A stretch of 64,000 nucleotides of DNA from JBKQVT01 sp052139835 (lineage in GTDB: Bacteria > Planctomycetota > Planctomycetia > Pirellulales > Thermoguttaceae). Where the stretch lies: positions 1 through 64,000 of the forward strand of contig JBKQVT010000150.1 of assembly GCA_052139835.1 (NCBI GenBank), read 5' to 3'. Shown here one piece after another: positions 35,200 through 47,025 of the stretch. Both the position numbers and the translations under genes were made by a program. Every line of letters starts with the position of its first letter. Position 1 is the first letter of the stretch. The notes below the pieces were generated by a model, which had not been told where the DNA came from, made no database searches, and saw nothing but the letters and a program-made list of their open reading frames with translations.

Positions 35200-35895
35200 A
35201 TGAACAGCGTTGATAGCTTCATCGAACTAATCCAGAGTGTCTGTCGCCGACGGCACATGTACGTCTACGGTGGATCGTTCTACGAAGTCTGTGCGTACAT
35301 CACAGGGTATGCCGAAGCATCGCCCGACTGTCCGCTCAGTGGTGAAGGATGGAAAGCCTTCAACCACTTCGTATGCGCCGCATGCAAATTTCCGAGCAAG
35401 TACTGCTGGTCCTATGTACTGAAACAATGTTCGCATGACGATGACGAGGCGACCGTCCGACTGCAAAACCTCTTGGCGGAATTTGCTGAGAGAACCAAGA
35501 CCGAATCCTACGAGCACATCGTTCAGGAGATGATGTCACGGGCGCGCAGTCAGGAGGAGGGCGAACCCGAGAAGACTTGGCGGAGGTTCTCGCGTGCGAT
35601 TCACCGGGGCAGTAGAGACGAGATTGAGTCCTTAATCCAAGCACATCCGGATGCCGAGGTCCTCTGGTCTGGGACCTATCCTGACGACGTGGCGACGCTC
35701 CTGGATCAAATCGAGGAATCGTATTTGGTGAGCCAGATTTCAGGATCCGAAAATGAGGGGGAGGTGACAATCATTACTCCTGACTTTGGCCCCGTCGCGA
35801 TGAAGCTGATCCGTGGAAGCTGGAGAATCGATGCGACGAAGGTAATCGATTGCCGGAAGGCCATTCAAACGAACGTTTCTGATTCGCAGAGCTAA
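35200..35895 (+). CDS. Hypothetical protein, possibly immunity-protein-like
   Basis: 231 aa, cytoplasmic, no signal. The N-terminal half (FIELIQSVCRRRHMYVYGGS, VCAYITGYAEASPD, then a Trp/Phe/Cys-rich part) has the flavour of small immunity or SMI1-like domains that begin 'MYV(G)S ... L..FL.GY', but I cannot name the family. The C-terminal half contains a separate acidic domain (ESLIQAHPDAEVLWSGTY; GSWRIDATKVIDC). Base composition is lower in G+C than the surroundings, consistent with transfer. No toxin gene lies beside it. Confidence 0.55.
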   Translation: MNSVDSFIELIQSVCRRRHMYVYGGSFYEVCAYITGYAEASPDCPLSGEGWKAFNHFVCAACKFPSKYCWSYVLKQCSHDDDEATVRLQNLLAEFAERTKTESYEHIVQEMMSRARSQEEGEPEKTWRRFSRAIHRGSRDEIESLIQAHPDAEVLWSGTYPDDVATLLDQIEESYLVSQISGSENEGEVTIITPDFGPVAMKLIRGSWRIDATKVIDCRKAIQTNVSDSQS

Positions 35896-36008
35896 ACCGT
35901 CGACAGGGCAAGTGCTTGCCCTACGCAACCCCCTTCGGGGTTGACACGGCGATACGTCAACCCACCCCTGGGTACGCCGCTGCGCAGCAATGCGACGGCG
36001 ATTGTACG

Positions 36009-36027
36009 CCGCACACGCCGTGTGCGG
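36009..36027. repeat. Palindrome, family C (single copy)
   Basis: ccgcacacgccgtgtgcgg, identical to 17100-17118. It lies in the 260-base gap between the gene at 35200 and the HD-GYP gene. Just before it (35904-35990) there are further short mirrored stretches (gcaagtgcttgc, aacccccttcggggtt). Confidence 0.8.
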
Positions 36028-36042
36028 TGAAGGCGTCACAAG

Positions 36043-36100
36043 CAAGGATGAAAGAGGAAGGATGAAGGATGAAGGAAAGGGGGAGGGCGGAGGGGGGAAG
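36043..36100. repeat. Polypurine GGATGAAGG repeat
   Basis: aaggatgaaagaggaaggat and gaaggatgaaggaaaggggg (36043-36083) run into a gggcggaggggggaagg block. Right of it, cctcaccctaaccctctccc (36111-36130) faces gggcgaggggag, a C-rich hairpin of the type seen at 8460-8502. Confidence 0.7.
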
Positions 36101-36155
36101 GAGCAGGGTCCTCACCCTAACCCTCTCCCAAAGGGCGAGGGGAGAACGCTTGCCC

Positions 36156-37306
36156 TCATGCCGGCAGCAACGACAGGGCGGCGGCCGGAGCGACGGCATC
36201 GACGATCGCCGCGTCGCCGGCCGACGCTTCCGACTCCTGAAAATCCTCGAAGCGGGCTGCAAAGGCGGTCACGATCACCGGGTCGAAATGACGGCCGGAC
36301 TCGCCGACGACGATCGCGCGGGCGGCCTGGGGACTGTAGGCCGGCTTGTAGACCCGCCGCGAGGTCAGGGCGTCGTACACGTCGGCCAGGGCGACGATCC
36401 GCGCGCACAGCGGGATCTCCTCGCCCCGCAGGCCCGCACAGTAGCCGCTGCCGTCGAATTTCTCGTGGTGATAGCGGGCGATCTCGGCCGCCATGTCCAT
36501 GAACGTGCCCGGCCCCACCTGGTCGCGGGCCATCTCGAAGGTCTGGCCGCCGACGAGCACGTGCCGCTTCATCTCGGCGAATTCCTCGGGAGTGAGCCGG
36601 CCGGGCTTCTGCAGGACGGCATCGCGGAGGGCCACCTTGCCGATGTCGTGCAGGGGACTGGCGCGATAGAGGTCTTCCAGGAAGCGGCGGTCCACCCGCG
36701 CGGCGTAGGGCCCGCCGGCGGCGAGTTCCTCGGCGATCATCTGGGCATAGCGGCGCATCCGCCAGAGGTGCCCGCCGGTCTCCGGGTCGCGCGAGTCGGC
36801 CACCTGGGCCAGGGCGAAGACGGCCATGTCCTCGGTGTCGGTCAACTGCTTGGTGCGCAGCGAGACCAGGGCTTCCAACTCATTGGCATAGAGGGCCAAC
36901 TGGTCGCGGGCGGCGGTCAACTGCCGCTGGGCGTCGCAGAGGCGGAATTGCACCCGCACCTTCGAGCGCAGCTCCTCGTGGTCGAAGGGCTTGACGAGGT
37001 AGTCGTCGGCCTGGGCCTCGTAGCCGCGGACGCGCTCGGCCGTCGAGCCCTTTCCGGAAACGAGGATGACCTGGACGAACTGGCCGACGGCGCTTTGCTT
37101 GATCCGCCGGCAGACTTCGTAGCCGTCGATGCCGGGCATCATGATGTCCAGCAGGACGAGTTGTGCCTTGAAGGCGGGGAGTTTCGCCAGGCACTCGTCG
37201 CCGTTGGCGGCGGTGGCCAGCTCGTAGTCCTTCGAGAGGATGCGGCGGAGGATGTCGACGTTGGTGGGGTTGTCGTCGACGATCAGGATGCGTCCGCGTT
37301 CTGTCG

Positions 37307-37310
<4 letters not shown>
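36156..37310 (-). CDS. Response regulator with HD-GYP phosphodiesterase output
   Basis: 384 aa. Residues 1-125 are a receiver: acidic pair DD in ILIVDDNPTN, phospho-acceptor in VLLDIMMPGIDGYE and Lys in DDYLVKPF. After a coiled-coil linker, the HD-GYP domain (about 165-360) carries HDIGK, the metal-binding HH of YHHEKFDGSGY and the terminal part of the domain. The GYP motif appears as GYCAGL, that is with Cys for Pro. HD-GYP enzymes hydrolyse c-di-GMP. The ATG at 37310 overlaps the stop of the upstream histidine kinase by four bases (ATGA), so the two are translationally coupled partners. Confidence 0.92.
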
Positions 37311-38512
<1,202 letters not shown>

Positions 38513-38689
38513 GACTTGCACCACGCGCTGCGGCTCGCCTGAGGATGTGGCTCTTGCGTGACTTCTCTTGGAAACCTAGCATTTGCCGCCGGGGCGGGGA
38601 TGTTAGGGCTCCGTTAGAAACGCTGTCTGCCACCGTGGCACACGGCGATTTCCGCATGCCGCCCTTCCCTAATCCCCAATCCCTACCCC

Positions 38690-39517
38690 TTACGGACACA
38701 CGCGGACGCGGTCGGCCAGGGAGAGCCGGCCCGCGAGGCGCTCGACGCGGAGACGGAGTTCGTCGAGATATTTCGCCCGCGTGGGCGGATCGAACAGCAG
38801 CTTGCGATAGCGCGGCAAGAGGTCGGGAAACTCGCGGCGGAGCAGGTCGGCCACGGCGGGCCACACCCGCGGCCGCGGATTCATGGCGTCCACCCAGATG
38901 ACATCGACCCCCAGGTCGGCCGCCTGCTGGAGCATGGCGGCGATGGCCGCCTCGCCGTCGGAGAGCAGCGGCAAGAGCGGCGCCAACATCATGCCCATCT
39001 CGATCCCCAGCCGGCCGGCCGCCTCGACCACCTGGAGCCGCTCTGTGACGCTGGCGGCCCCCGGTTCCCAGAGCCGCACGAGCCGCGGGTCGAGCGTGGT
39101 CAAGGTGACGGCGACGCGCGTCCCAGGCCGGGCCAACAGCTCCAGGTCGTCGAGCACTAAGGCGCTCTTGGTCAGCACGTGCACGGGGAAACCCCGTTCC
39201 AGCAGCAGCTCGCAGCAGCGGCGGGTGAGCCGCCACTGGGCCTCCAGCGGCTGCCAGCCGTCGCAGGCGCTGCTGACGAAGACCTCGGCGGGCTCGGCGC
39301 GGCGCAACTGCCGTTTGAGCGTCTCGACGGCATTGACCTTCACGTCGACGAAGCTCCCCCACGGCTCCTGGTGGGGATGGAAGCGTTGCATGAAGCGGGC
39401 GTAGCAGTAGACGCAGGCGTGGGTGCAGCCGGTATAGCAGTTCAACGAATAGCCGCCCAGGGTGCTGCGGTTGAGGATCGACTTGCAGACGGTCTGGCGG
39501 ACGACGGGCGCCGGCAT
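38690..39517 (-). CDS. SPL-family radical SAM protein
   Basis: 275 aa. The iron-sulfur motif CTHACVYC (CxxxCxxC, about residues 29-36) lies in a context (LNRSTLGGYSLNCYTGCTHAC) typical of the spore photoproduct lyase-like/Rv2578c radical SAM family. Later SACDGWQPLE and VAVTLTTLDP are family segments. Substrates of the group are mostly unknown; spore photoproduct repair is restricted to sporeformers. The ATG at 39517 is directly preceded by the GGATAAAGGATGAAGG repeat and lacks a Shine-Dalgarno. Cytoplasmic. Confidence 0.85.
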   Translation of the reverse strand: MPAPVVRQTVCKSILNRSTLGGYSLNCYTGCTHACVYCYARFMQRFHPHQEPWGSFVDVKVNAVETLKRQLRRAEPAEVFVSSACDGWQPLEAQWRLTRRCCELLLERGFPVHVLTKSALVLDDLELLARPGTRVAVTLTTLDPRLVRLWEPGAASVTERLQVVEAAGRLGIEMGMMLAPLLPLLSDGEAAIAAMLQQAADLGVDVIWVDAMNPRPRVWPAVADLLRREFPDLLPRYRKLLFDPPTRAKYLDELRLRVERLAGRLSLADRVRVCP

Positions 39518-39560
39518 GAGGAAGGATAAAGGATGAAGGATAAAGGATGAAGGAAGGCCG
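39517..39560. repeat. Tandem GGATAAAGGATGAAGG repeat at a start codon
   Basis: Two and a half tandem units (gaaggataaaggat, gaaggataaaggat, gaaggaagg). They read pyrimidine-rich on the minus strand, so the SPL gene's leader ends ..ATCCTTTATCCTTCCTC-ATG. The same arrangement occurs at the flavoprotein gene (5517). Confidence 0.8.
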
Positions 39561-39644
39561 CAGGCGCGACGGAGTCCACGAGGCACGGCCACGATACTAT
39601 TGTATCGCGTGCCGTTGCGGTCGGGCAAGAATGCGCAGGGCAGG

Positions 39645-42083
<2,439 letters not shown>

Positions 42084-42086
42084 CGT

Positions 42087-42851
42087 TCAGCTCCTTACGG
42101 ATGAAAAGGCGGCCGGGGGCGCAGGGGCGGGGAAAACGGCCAGAGGCGCGCGGCCGGGCAGCTCCGCAGCGGAGGCTGCCGGACGGGGCGCGCTGGCCGG
42201 TTTCCCCAGGTTGAGCAACTTGGCATCCATGCGAAGGTGTGCCCGCCGGGCTGTTTCGGCATTGATTTCAAAGCGAATACGATCTCCCTCAACGTAGAAA
42301 TTGACGATTCCCCCCTTCTCGGTAAACCCGGGGGTCTCGCCAACGGTCAATACTGCTTTTCCCGCCGTCTTCTTCAGCAACAGCGTCTGCCCCTCGGCGG
42401 TCAGGGACCGGCTCAGGAACAAGATCTGACAAGGTTCCCGGAAGTCCTCCGGCGTGGCGAAGCGGCGGACCACGATGCGACGACGCTGGATGGACCTCTT
42501 GGCGGCGATCTCATCGAGCGCTCCACCGAAAGAGTCTTCTCCCACCAGGGCGATCACGAAGGGCTCCGCCGGCGCGGCGAAGCTTTCCGGCGGCCACTGG
42601 ACGAACTGACCGAAGCCGTAGAGAAAGGCCGCCTTGACGGTATACTCAGCGGGTTGGCTGGCGGGCTCGGGCGGTGAATCGGCCGCGGCCGGCGCGGCCA
42701 GCCGCGTGACCGCCAGGGCGGCCGTCGCCAAAAGCGCCGCCCACAGGCGCCGGCGCGCCGGCGCGCACCGCGGACGCCGGCGCGCGGGAGGGCAACGCCT
42801 CGCCGCCGCAGACGCGCAGGTCAGTGCGCCGCGGTTTGGTTCCGCCATCAT
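42087..42851 (-). CDS. YfiR-family periplasmic protein (proximal to the kinase)
   Basis: 254 aa. An Arg-rich start precedes a hydrophobic segment (LWAALLATAALAVTRLAAPAAA), then the YfiR/DUF4154 domain (about 95-235): YTVKAAFLYGFGQFVQWP, FVIALVGEDSFGGALDEIA, CQILFLSRSL, LTVGETPGFTEKGGIVNFYV. In Pseudomonas YfiR binds and represses the CHASE8 protein YfiN. Here the partner should be the CHASE8 kinase that starts three bases downstream. It holds one Cys (in EPCQILF), whereas the second copy has two. A Pro/Ala tail follows the domain. The start among 42851 and 42848 is not certain and the leader is weak. Confidence 0.85.
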   Translation of the reverse strand: MMAEPNRGALTCASAAARRCPPARRRPRCAPARRRLWAALLATAALAVTRLAAPAAADSPPEPASQPAEYTVKAAFLYGFGQFVQWPPESFAAPAEPFVIALVGEDSFGGALDEIAAKRSIQRRRIVVRRFATPEDFREPCQILFLSRSLTAEGQTLLLKKTAGKAVLTVGETPGFTEKGGIVNFYVEGDRIRFEINAETARRAHLRMDAKLLNLGKPASAPRPAASAAELPGRAPLAVFPAPAPPAAFSSVRS

Positions 42852-42974
42852 AGTCGCGTGTCGATCGATTTTCCTAGGTCCGGGGGGAACGGACCCTGGA
42901 AAGTGTAGGTTACGCGAGGAGATAAGAGCCCAGTCGGGCGTGCGAGAAACCACCATCTCCCCACCGGAGAGGGG

Positions 42975-43643
42975 CTATTGGTTGGAAGGCGCCGCCTCGT
43001 GAGAAGTTGCCGGCGGCGGGGCGACAACCGCTTTGCCAAGGTTCAAGAGCTGGGCATCCAAGCGGAGTTGCGCGTGGCGGGCGGCGTCGGCGTTGATCTC
43101 AAAACGGATGCGGTCCTCCGCGACATAGAAATTGGCAATCCCCCCCTGCTGGCAAAAGCCGGGGGTCTCGCCGACGACGAACACCGGCTTCCCAGCCGTC
43201 TTCTTGAGGATCGCCGCCTGCGCCTCGGCGCCGAGAGACCGGCTCACGAACAAGATTTGACAAGGCCCGCGATAGTCGTCCGGGGCAGCAAACCGGTGGA
43301 TGACGATGTGCCGGTCCTGGATGGTCTTCTTGGCCGCGATCTCATCCAGCGCTCGACCGAAAGAGTCTTCCCCCGCCACGGCGATGACGAAGGGCTCGGA
43401 GTCGTTGGCAAACGTCTGCGGCGGCCACTGGACGAAGCGGCCGAAACTGTAGAGGAAGACCGCCTTGACGGTGTATTCTTCGGGCAGACTGGCGGGGGCG
43501 GGCGGCGGGTCTTGGGCGGAGGCGTGCAAGAGCAGGGCCCCCGCCAAGGCCGCCATCACGACTGCCGCCGCCAACACCGGCCGGCCCGTCGCCCCGGACG
43601 CCGGGCTCCCCGTGCCGTTGTTTGCTCCCGTGCTGTTGGTCAT
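42975..43643 (-). CDS. YfiR-family periplasmic protein (second copy)
   Basis: 222 aa. N-terminal hydrophobic segment (PVLAAAVVMAALAGALLLHASA) and a YfiR/DUF4154 domain nearly parallel to the next gene (YTVKAVFLYSFGRFVQWP, VAGEDSFGRALDEIA, CQILFVSRSL, GETPGFCQQGGIANFYV). Two Cys, in GPCQILF and GFCQQGG, could form a disulfide; redox-dependent disulfides control Pseudomonas YfiR. It lies 51 bases after the TonB receptor and 123 bases before the other YfiR gene, on the same strand, so it is part of the same apparent operon. Confidence 0.87.
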   Translation of the reverse strand: MTNSTGANNGTGSPASGATGRPVLAAAVVMAALAGALLLHASAQDPPPAPASLPEEYTVKAVFLYSFGRFVQWPPQTFANDSEPFVIAVAGEDSFGRALDEIAAKKTIQDRHIVIHRFAAPDDYRGPCQILFVSRSLGAEAQAAILKKTAGKPVFVVGETPGFCQQGGIANFYVAEDRIRFEINADAARHAQLRLDAQLLNLGKAVVAPPPATSHEAAPSNQ

Positions 43644-43694
43644 CTTCGCATTTCCGAAGGGGATAATCCCCCGCGTTCTTCTCCGCCCGGCCCT

Positions 43695-45818
43695 TTAGTA
43701 CCGCAAGGTGACTTGCCCATAGACCTCCGGGCAAACTTCCGTTGCGATGGTGTTTAACTCGCTATCGTTGCTGAACTCGTAGAATTTGCCGTTACACAGG
43801 TTGCGTCCGACGACGGCCAGTTCCAGGTTGGGGTTGGGATGCCAGGCCAGGCGGACGTCGCCGACGAGATATTTGGGGACCCCGATGGGTGCCAGCTCGT
43901 CGGAGTAGCGGCCGATCAGGTCCAGTTCCCAGTGATGCCCCAGGTCGAAGGACGATTGGGCGTAGACGAGGTTCCGCGGCCCCGGGCCGACATATTGCGA
44001 GACATTCCCGAGATTCGGCTGCGGGGCGACGTGCATGACGAAGCTGGAATAGGAGAGCCGGAGTTGCCAACCGGGATTGACCTTGTAGTTGGCGGCCAGT
44101 TCAAAGCCGTAGCTATCGGCCTTGTTGACGTTCTCCACGGTGAGCGGCCAGACGACGATGGGCCCCAACATCTCCGGCGCCGGCCCCGGCACCGGCATGG
44201 TCAGCCGGTCGTAGTTGTTGGAGAAGACGGCCAGGTCCCAGGAGAGTTTCTCCGTCGGCTGGCCGCGGACCCCCGCCTCGTAGGCGATCATTTCCTCGGA
44301 GAGGAGGTTGGGATTTCCGCTGGTGAGGGGGTAGATGGGAAACCCTTGGCTGGTGTCGGGCGGGGACAGGGCCTGCACGGCCTCCTCGCCGAAGGACGGG
44401 ATGCGGACCGCCCGGGACACCGATGCCCAAAGGGAATATTTTTTGTTCGGCGTCATCAGCAGCCGGATCGACGGCTCCCACTCGAAGCCCGTGAAGTCGT
44501 CGCGCTCGAATTTTGAGCCCACCGTCAGGAAAAGGAAGTCTTCGCACACGGTAAACTGGTCCTGCACGAAGCAACTGTAAATATTGTCGGAGCGATCCGG
44601 GGGATCAAGGAAGACGTCCGGGTTGGAAGAATAGGTATCGCACTGAACCAGGCGGTAGCCGCCGCCGCAGATCAGCTCGTTGCGGGAGCCCAGCGGACAG
44701 CGATACTGGTAATCGGCGTTGAACGTGTTCTGGTTCTCGCCGTAACCATACTGGGTCCAATGGCGCTCGGTCTGGTCGAAGTAGACCAGGGCCGTCCAGT
44801 CGGACCGCTCGCCCAGCACGTGCCGCCAGTTCAGCAGGATGTCGTCGCCCTGCACGTGGGTGATGTCATGCTCCAGGGCGGTATAGTCCGGGGGCATGAA
44901 GGTGGCAAACTCGGCTTCGTCGCCGTCGTAGCCGTTGTAGTAGTCGCCCTGGAAAGTGATGTTGTCGTCGGCGCTGGCTTTCCAGTCCGTGCGGAAGCCG
45001 CCGCGGACCTGCTGCCACTGGTCGGTGGCCTGGAAGTCGGGGGAGAAATAGGGGCCGGTGTCGAACCACTTGCCGTAGAGGCGATAGCAGAGGTCGTCGT
45101 TGATTTGGCCGCCGTAGCGGAGCGACGAGAAGCTCTGCTCGTGCGTGCCGCCGCCGGCTTGCAGGAAGACGCCCTGGGTGTCCTTGGCGCTCTTGGTGAT
45201 GATGTTGATGACGCCGTTGACGGCGTTCAGTCCCCAGACGGTGGCCCCGGGCCCGCGGACCACCTCGATCCGCTCCACGTCTTCCAGCAGCACGTCTTGC
45301 ACGTCCCAGAAGACGCCGCTGAAGAGCGGGTCGTAGACCACGCGGCCGTCGATCTGCACCAGGAGATCGTTGGCGAATCGCCCGTTCATGCCCCGGCAGG
45401 AGATCGCCCACTTGTTGGAGTCGATCTGCGCCACGTCCAACCCCGGCACCATGCGGAGCACTTCCGGAATGGTGGTGGCGCCGCTGCGGCGGATCATGTC
45501 GTTGGTGATGATGAAGACCGCCGCCGGCGAACGGCCCACCGTGCTGTCCTGACCCGACACGCTCGAGACCGGCATGTCCAGAGACTGCGAACCCGTCGCG
45601 CCCGCCACGTGGACTTGGGAAAGCTGGCCGACGTCCTTGTCGGCCATGTCCAAGAGCGCGTCCAGACTGCCGGTCTGCGAGGAGGAAGCGGCGGCAGTCC
45701 CGGCGGCCGCCTGCGAACCCCCGGAAACGTCTTGTGCCCGGGCCGTGGCCGCGGCGACGGCCGCCAAAAGCGCCGCAACGCACGCCCCAAACATCCTCGA
45801 GCGACTTGCCGTGTGCAT
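43695..45818 (-). CDS. TonB-dependent outer-membrane receptor
   Basis: 707 aa. Signal peptide (MFGACVAALLAAVAAATARAQ), then a plug domain: AAVFIITNDMIRRSGATTIP, EVLRMVPGLDVAQIDSNKWA, VLLEDVERIEVVRGPGATVW, GLNAVNGVINIITKSA. A barrel of about 500 residues follows, rich in Tyr/Trp strands, ending VTLRY with a terminal aromatic. The ligand is not predictable; there is no N-terminal transducer extension for an anti-sigma factor. GGGAGG lies upstream. It comes 73 bases after the LuxR-type regulator and precedes the YfiR genes, so it may supply the outer-membrane signal to them (inference). Confidence 0.92.
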   Translation of the reverse strand: MHTASRSRMFGACVAALLAAVAAATARAQDVSGGSQAAAGTAAASSSQTGSLDALLDMADKDVGQLSQVHVAGATGSQSLDMPVSSVSGQDSTVGRSPAAVFIITNDMIRRSGATTIPEVLRMVPGLDVAQIDSNKWAISCRGMNGRFANDLLVQIDGRVVYDPLFSGVFWDVQDVLLEDVERIEVVRGPGATVWGLNAVNGVINIITKSAKDTQGVFLQAGGGTHEQSFSSLRYGGQINDDLCYRLYGKWFDTGPYFSPDFQATDQWQQVRGGFRTDWKASADDNITFQGDYYNGYDGDEAEFATFMPPDYTALEHDITHVQGDDILLNWRHVLGERSDWTALVYFDQTERHWTQYGYGENQNTFNADYQYRCPLGSRNELICGGGYRLVQCDTYSSNPDVFLDPPDRSDNIYSCFVQDQFTVCEDFLFLTVGSKFERDDFTGFEWEPSIRLLMTPNKKYSLWASVSRAVRIPSFGEEAVQALSPPDTSQGFPIYPLTSGNPNLLSEEMIAYEAGVRGQPTEKLSWDLAVFSNNYDRLTMPVPGPAPEMLGPIVVWPLTVENVNKADSYGFELAANYKVNPGWQLRLSYSSFVMHVAPQPNLGNVSQYVGPGPRNLVYAQSSFDLGHHWELDLIGRYSDELAPIGVPKYLVGDVRLAWHPNPNLELAVVGRNLCNGKFYEFSNDSELNTIATEVCPEVYGQVTLRY

Positions 45819-45891
45819 GACCTCCCTGTCCCCTCACCAGGCGCCGCATCCTGCGGCACTGCGCCGGGAGCCGTTCCCCCTCGTGCGCCCG

Positions 45892-46497
45892 CTAGTTTCT
45901 CATCAGGTTGACCAGTTCGACCTCGTTTTGCACCTTGAACTTGCTGAAGATGTGTTGCTGGTGCTTCCAGACGGATTGCACCGTGACGCCAAAGTGTGCG
46001 GCAATCTGCTTGAGCGTCTTGCCCGTCACCAGAAACTCGAAGATATTTCTCTCCCGCGGCGTCAGTTGCGCCAGCGCGGCCGAGAGCGTCTGGGAAGGAA
46101 GCTGCCCCGGGGAAGCGGCACGCGGGGCGACCGCCCTCTCAACGCAATCCAACAGCTCGCGGCGGTCCAGGGGTTTCTGCAAGAAATCGACGACGCCCAT
46201 CTTGAAGGCGCGGGCGCAACTGCGGACGTCGCCCTCCCCAGTCACGATGATGATCGGCAGACCGACGGCGTGGGCGGCGAGTTGTTCCAGGACCTCCAGA
46301 CCGTCGATCCCGGGCCGGCGAAGGTCGAGGATCAGGCAACCCGGCGTTCCGGGCGCGTAGTCATCGAGGAACTCGCGGGGATGTGTGAAGGAGCGTACCG
46401 GCAGGCCTTGCGGTTCCAACAGCGACCGCATCACTTGAACTGACTCGCCGTCGTCATCGACGACGAACACGATCGGCGTACGTGGCCCAGGCATCAT
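45892..46497 (-). CDS. FixJ/NarL-type response regulator
   Basis: 201 aa. Receiver (about 1-125): VVDDDGESV, phospho-acceptor in CLILDLRRPGIDGLE, conserved Thr in IIVTGEGD and Lys in FLQKPL. LuxR-type helix-turn-helix (about 138-195): LTPRERNIFEFLVTGKTLKQ, IAAHFGVTVQSVWKHQQHIF. It is the first gene of an apparent five-gene run (regulator, TonB receptor, two YfiR, hybrid kinase) on the minus strand and the likely phospho-acceptor of the kinase's Hpt. Two adjacent ATGs; a GGGGGAA tract lies upstream. Confidence 0.9.
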   Translation of the reverse strand: MMPGPRTPIVFVVDDDGESVQVMRSLLEPQGLPVRSFTHPREFLDDYAPGTPGCLILDLRRPGIDGLEVLEQLAAHAVGLPIIIVTGEGDVRSCARAFKMGVVDFLQKPLDRRELLDCVERAVAPRAASPGQLPSQTLSAALAQLTPRERNIFEFLVTGKTLKQIAAHFGVTVQSVWKHQQHIFSKFKVQNEVELVNLMRN

Positions 46498-47025
46498 AGA
46501 GCACCCATTCCCCCGACAGACAGGGTGGCGTTGGGAAGGCCGTCTGCCCTAACTCCCTGTCTTAGGTTACCGCCATAACCTGCCTGGCGGCGGAACAGTT
46601 GCCAATCTCCTCTCTCCTCAGTTTTAACTCGTTAAAAAAAACAACTTGCAATGACAAATAAGTACCGCAACGGGCCAGTAATTCACCACAACCCCCGCAC
46701 AACCCGCAAATCCGGTGGCAACGCGGGAGACGGGGGACATCGTTGAGGCCGTGCGGAGGGATCAGCCGGGTTCTGGCACGGGTACGGTGTGCTTTTCCAC
46801 TGGCGAGGCAGTTGGTTGAGGTGTCCCATTGCAACGGTCTCTAGCCGTCTTGTCAATTGACGGTTTGCCCATGGCCCTGTGGAAAAATCCGGGGAAAGGC
46901 AAAAAAATCAACTGCTTGGCCGCCGCCAACTCGACCTAGGGTTTCTTGTCGCATTCGCATTGCCGAAGAGCCTGGAGGCCTCCGCCTTGGCGACTCTCCG
47001 GACTGCCCCCGCGAGGGACCGAATC
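46498..47025. other. Divergent control region between the two signalling operons
   Basis: 528 bases between the LuxR-type regulator (minus) and the HD-GYP regulator (plus). It should contain both promoters. TTGACG at 46857-46862 has no good -10. An AT-rich patch at 46621-46660 (minus strand) could be an UP-type element for the regulator; a similar patch lies near 4213. The 90-codon open frame at 46562-46834 shows nothing protein-like. Confidence 0.45.

Noticed and set aside
46562..46834. 90-codon minus-strand open frame in the divergent signalling promoter region
   Set aside because: No ribosome site, no motif and an unusual composition; more likely regulatory DNA.
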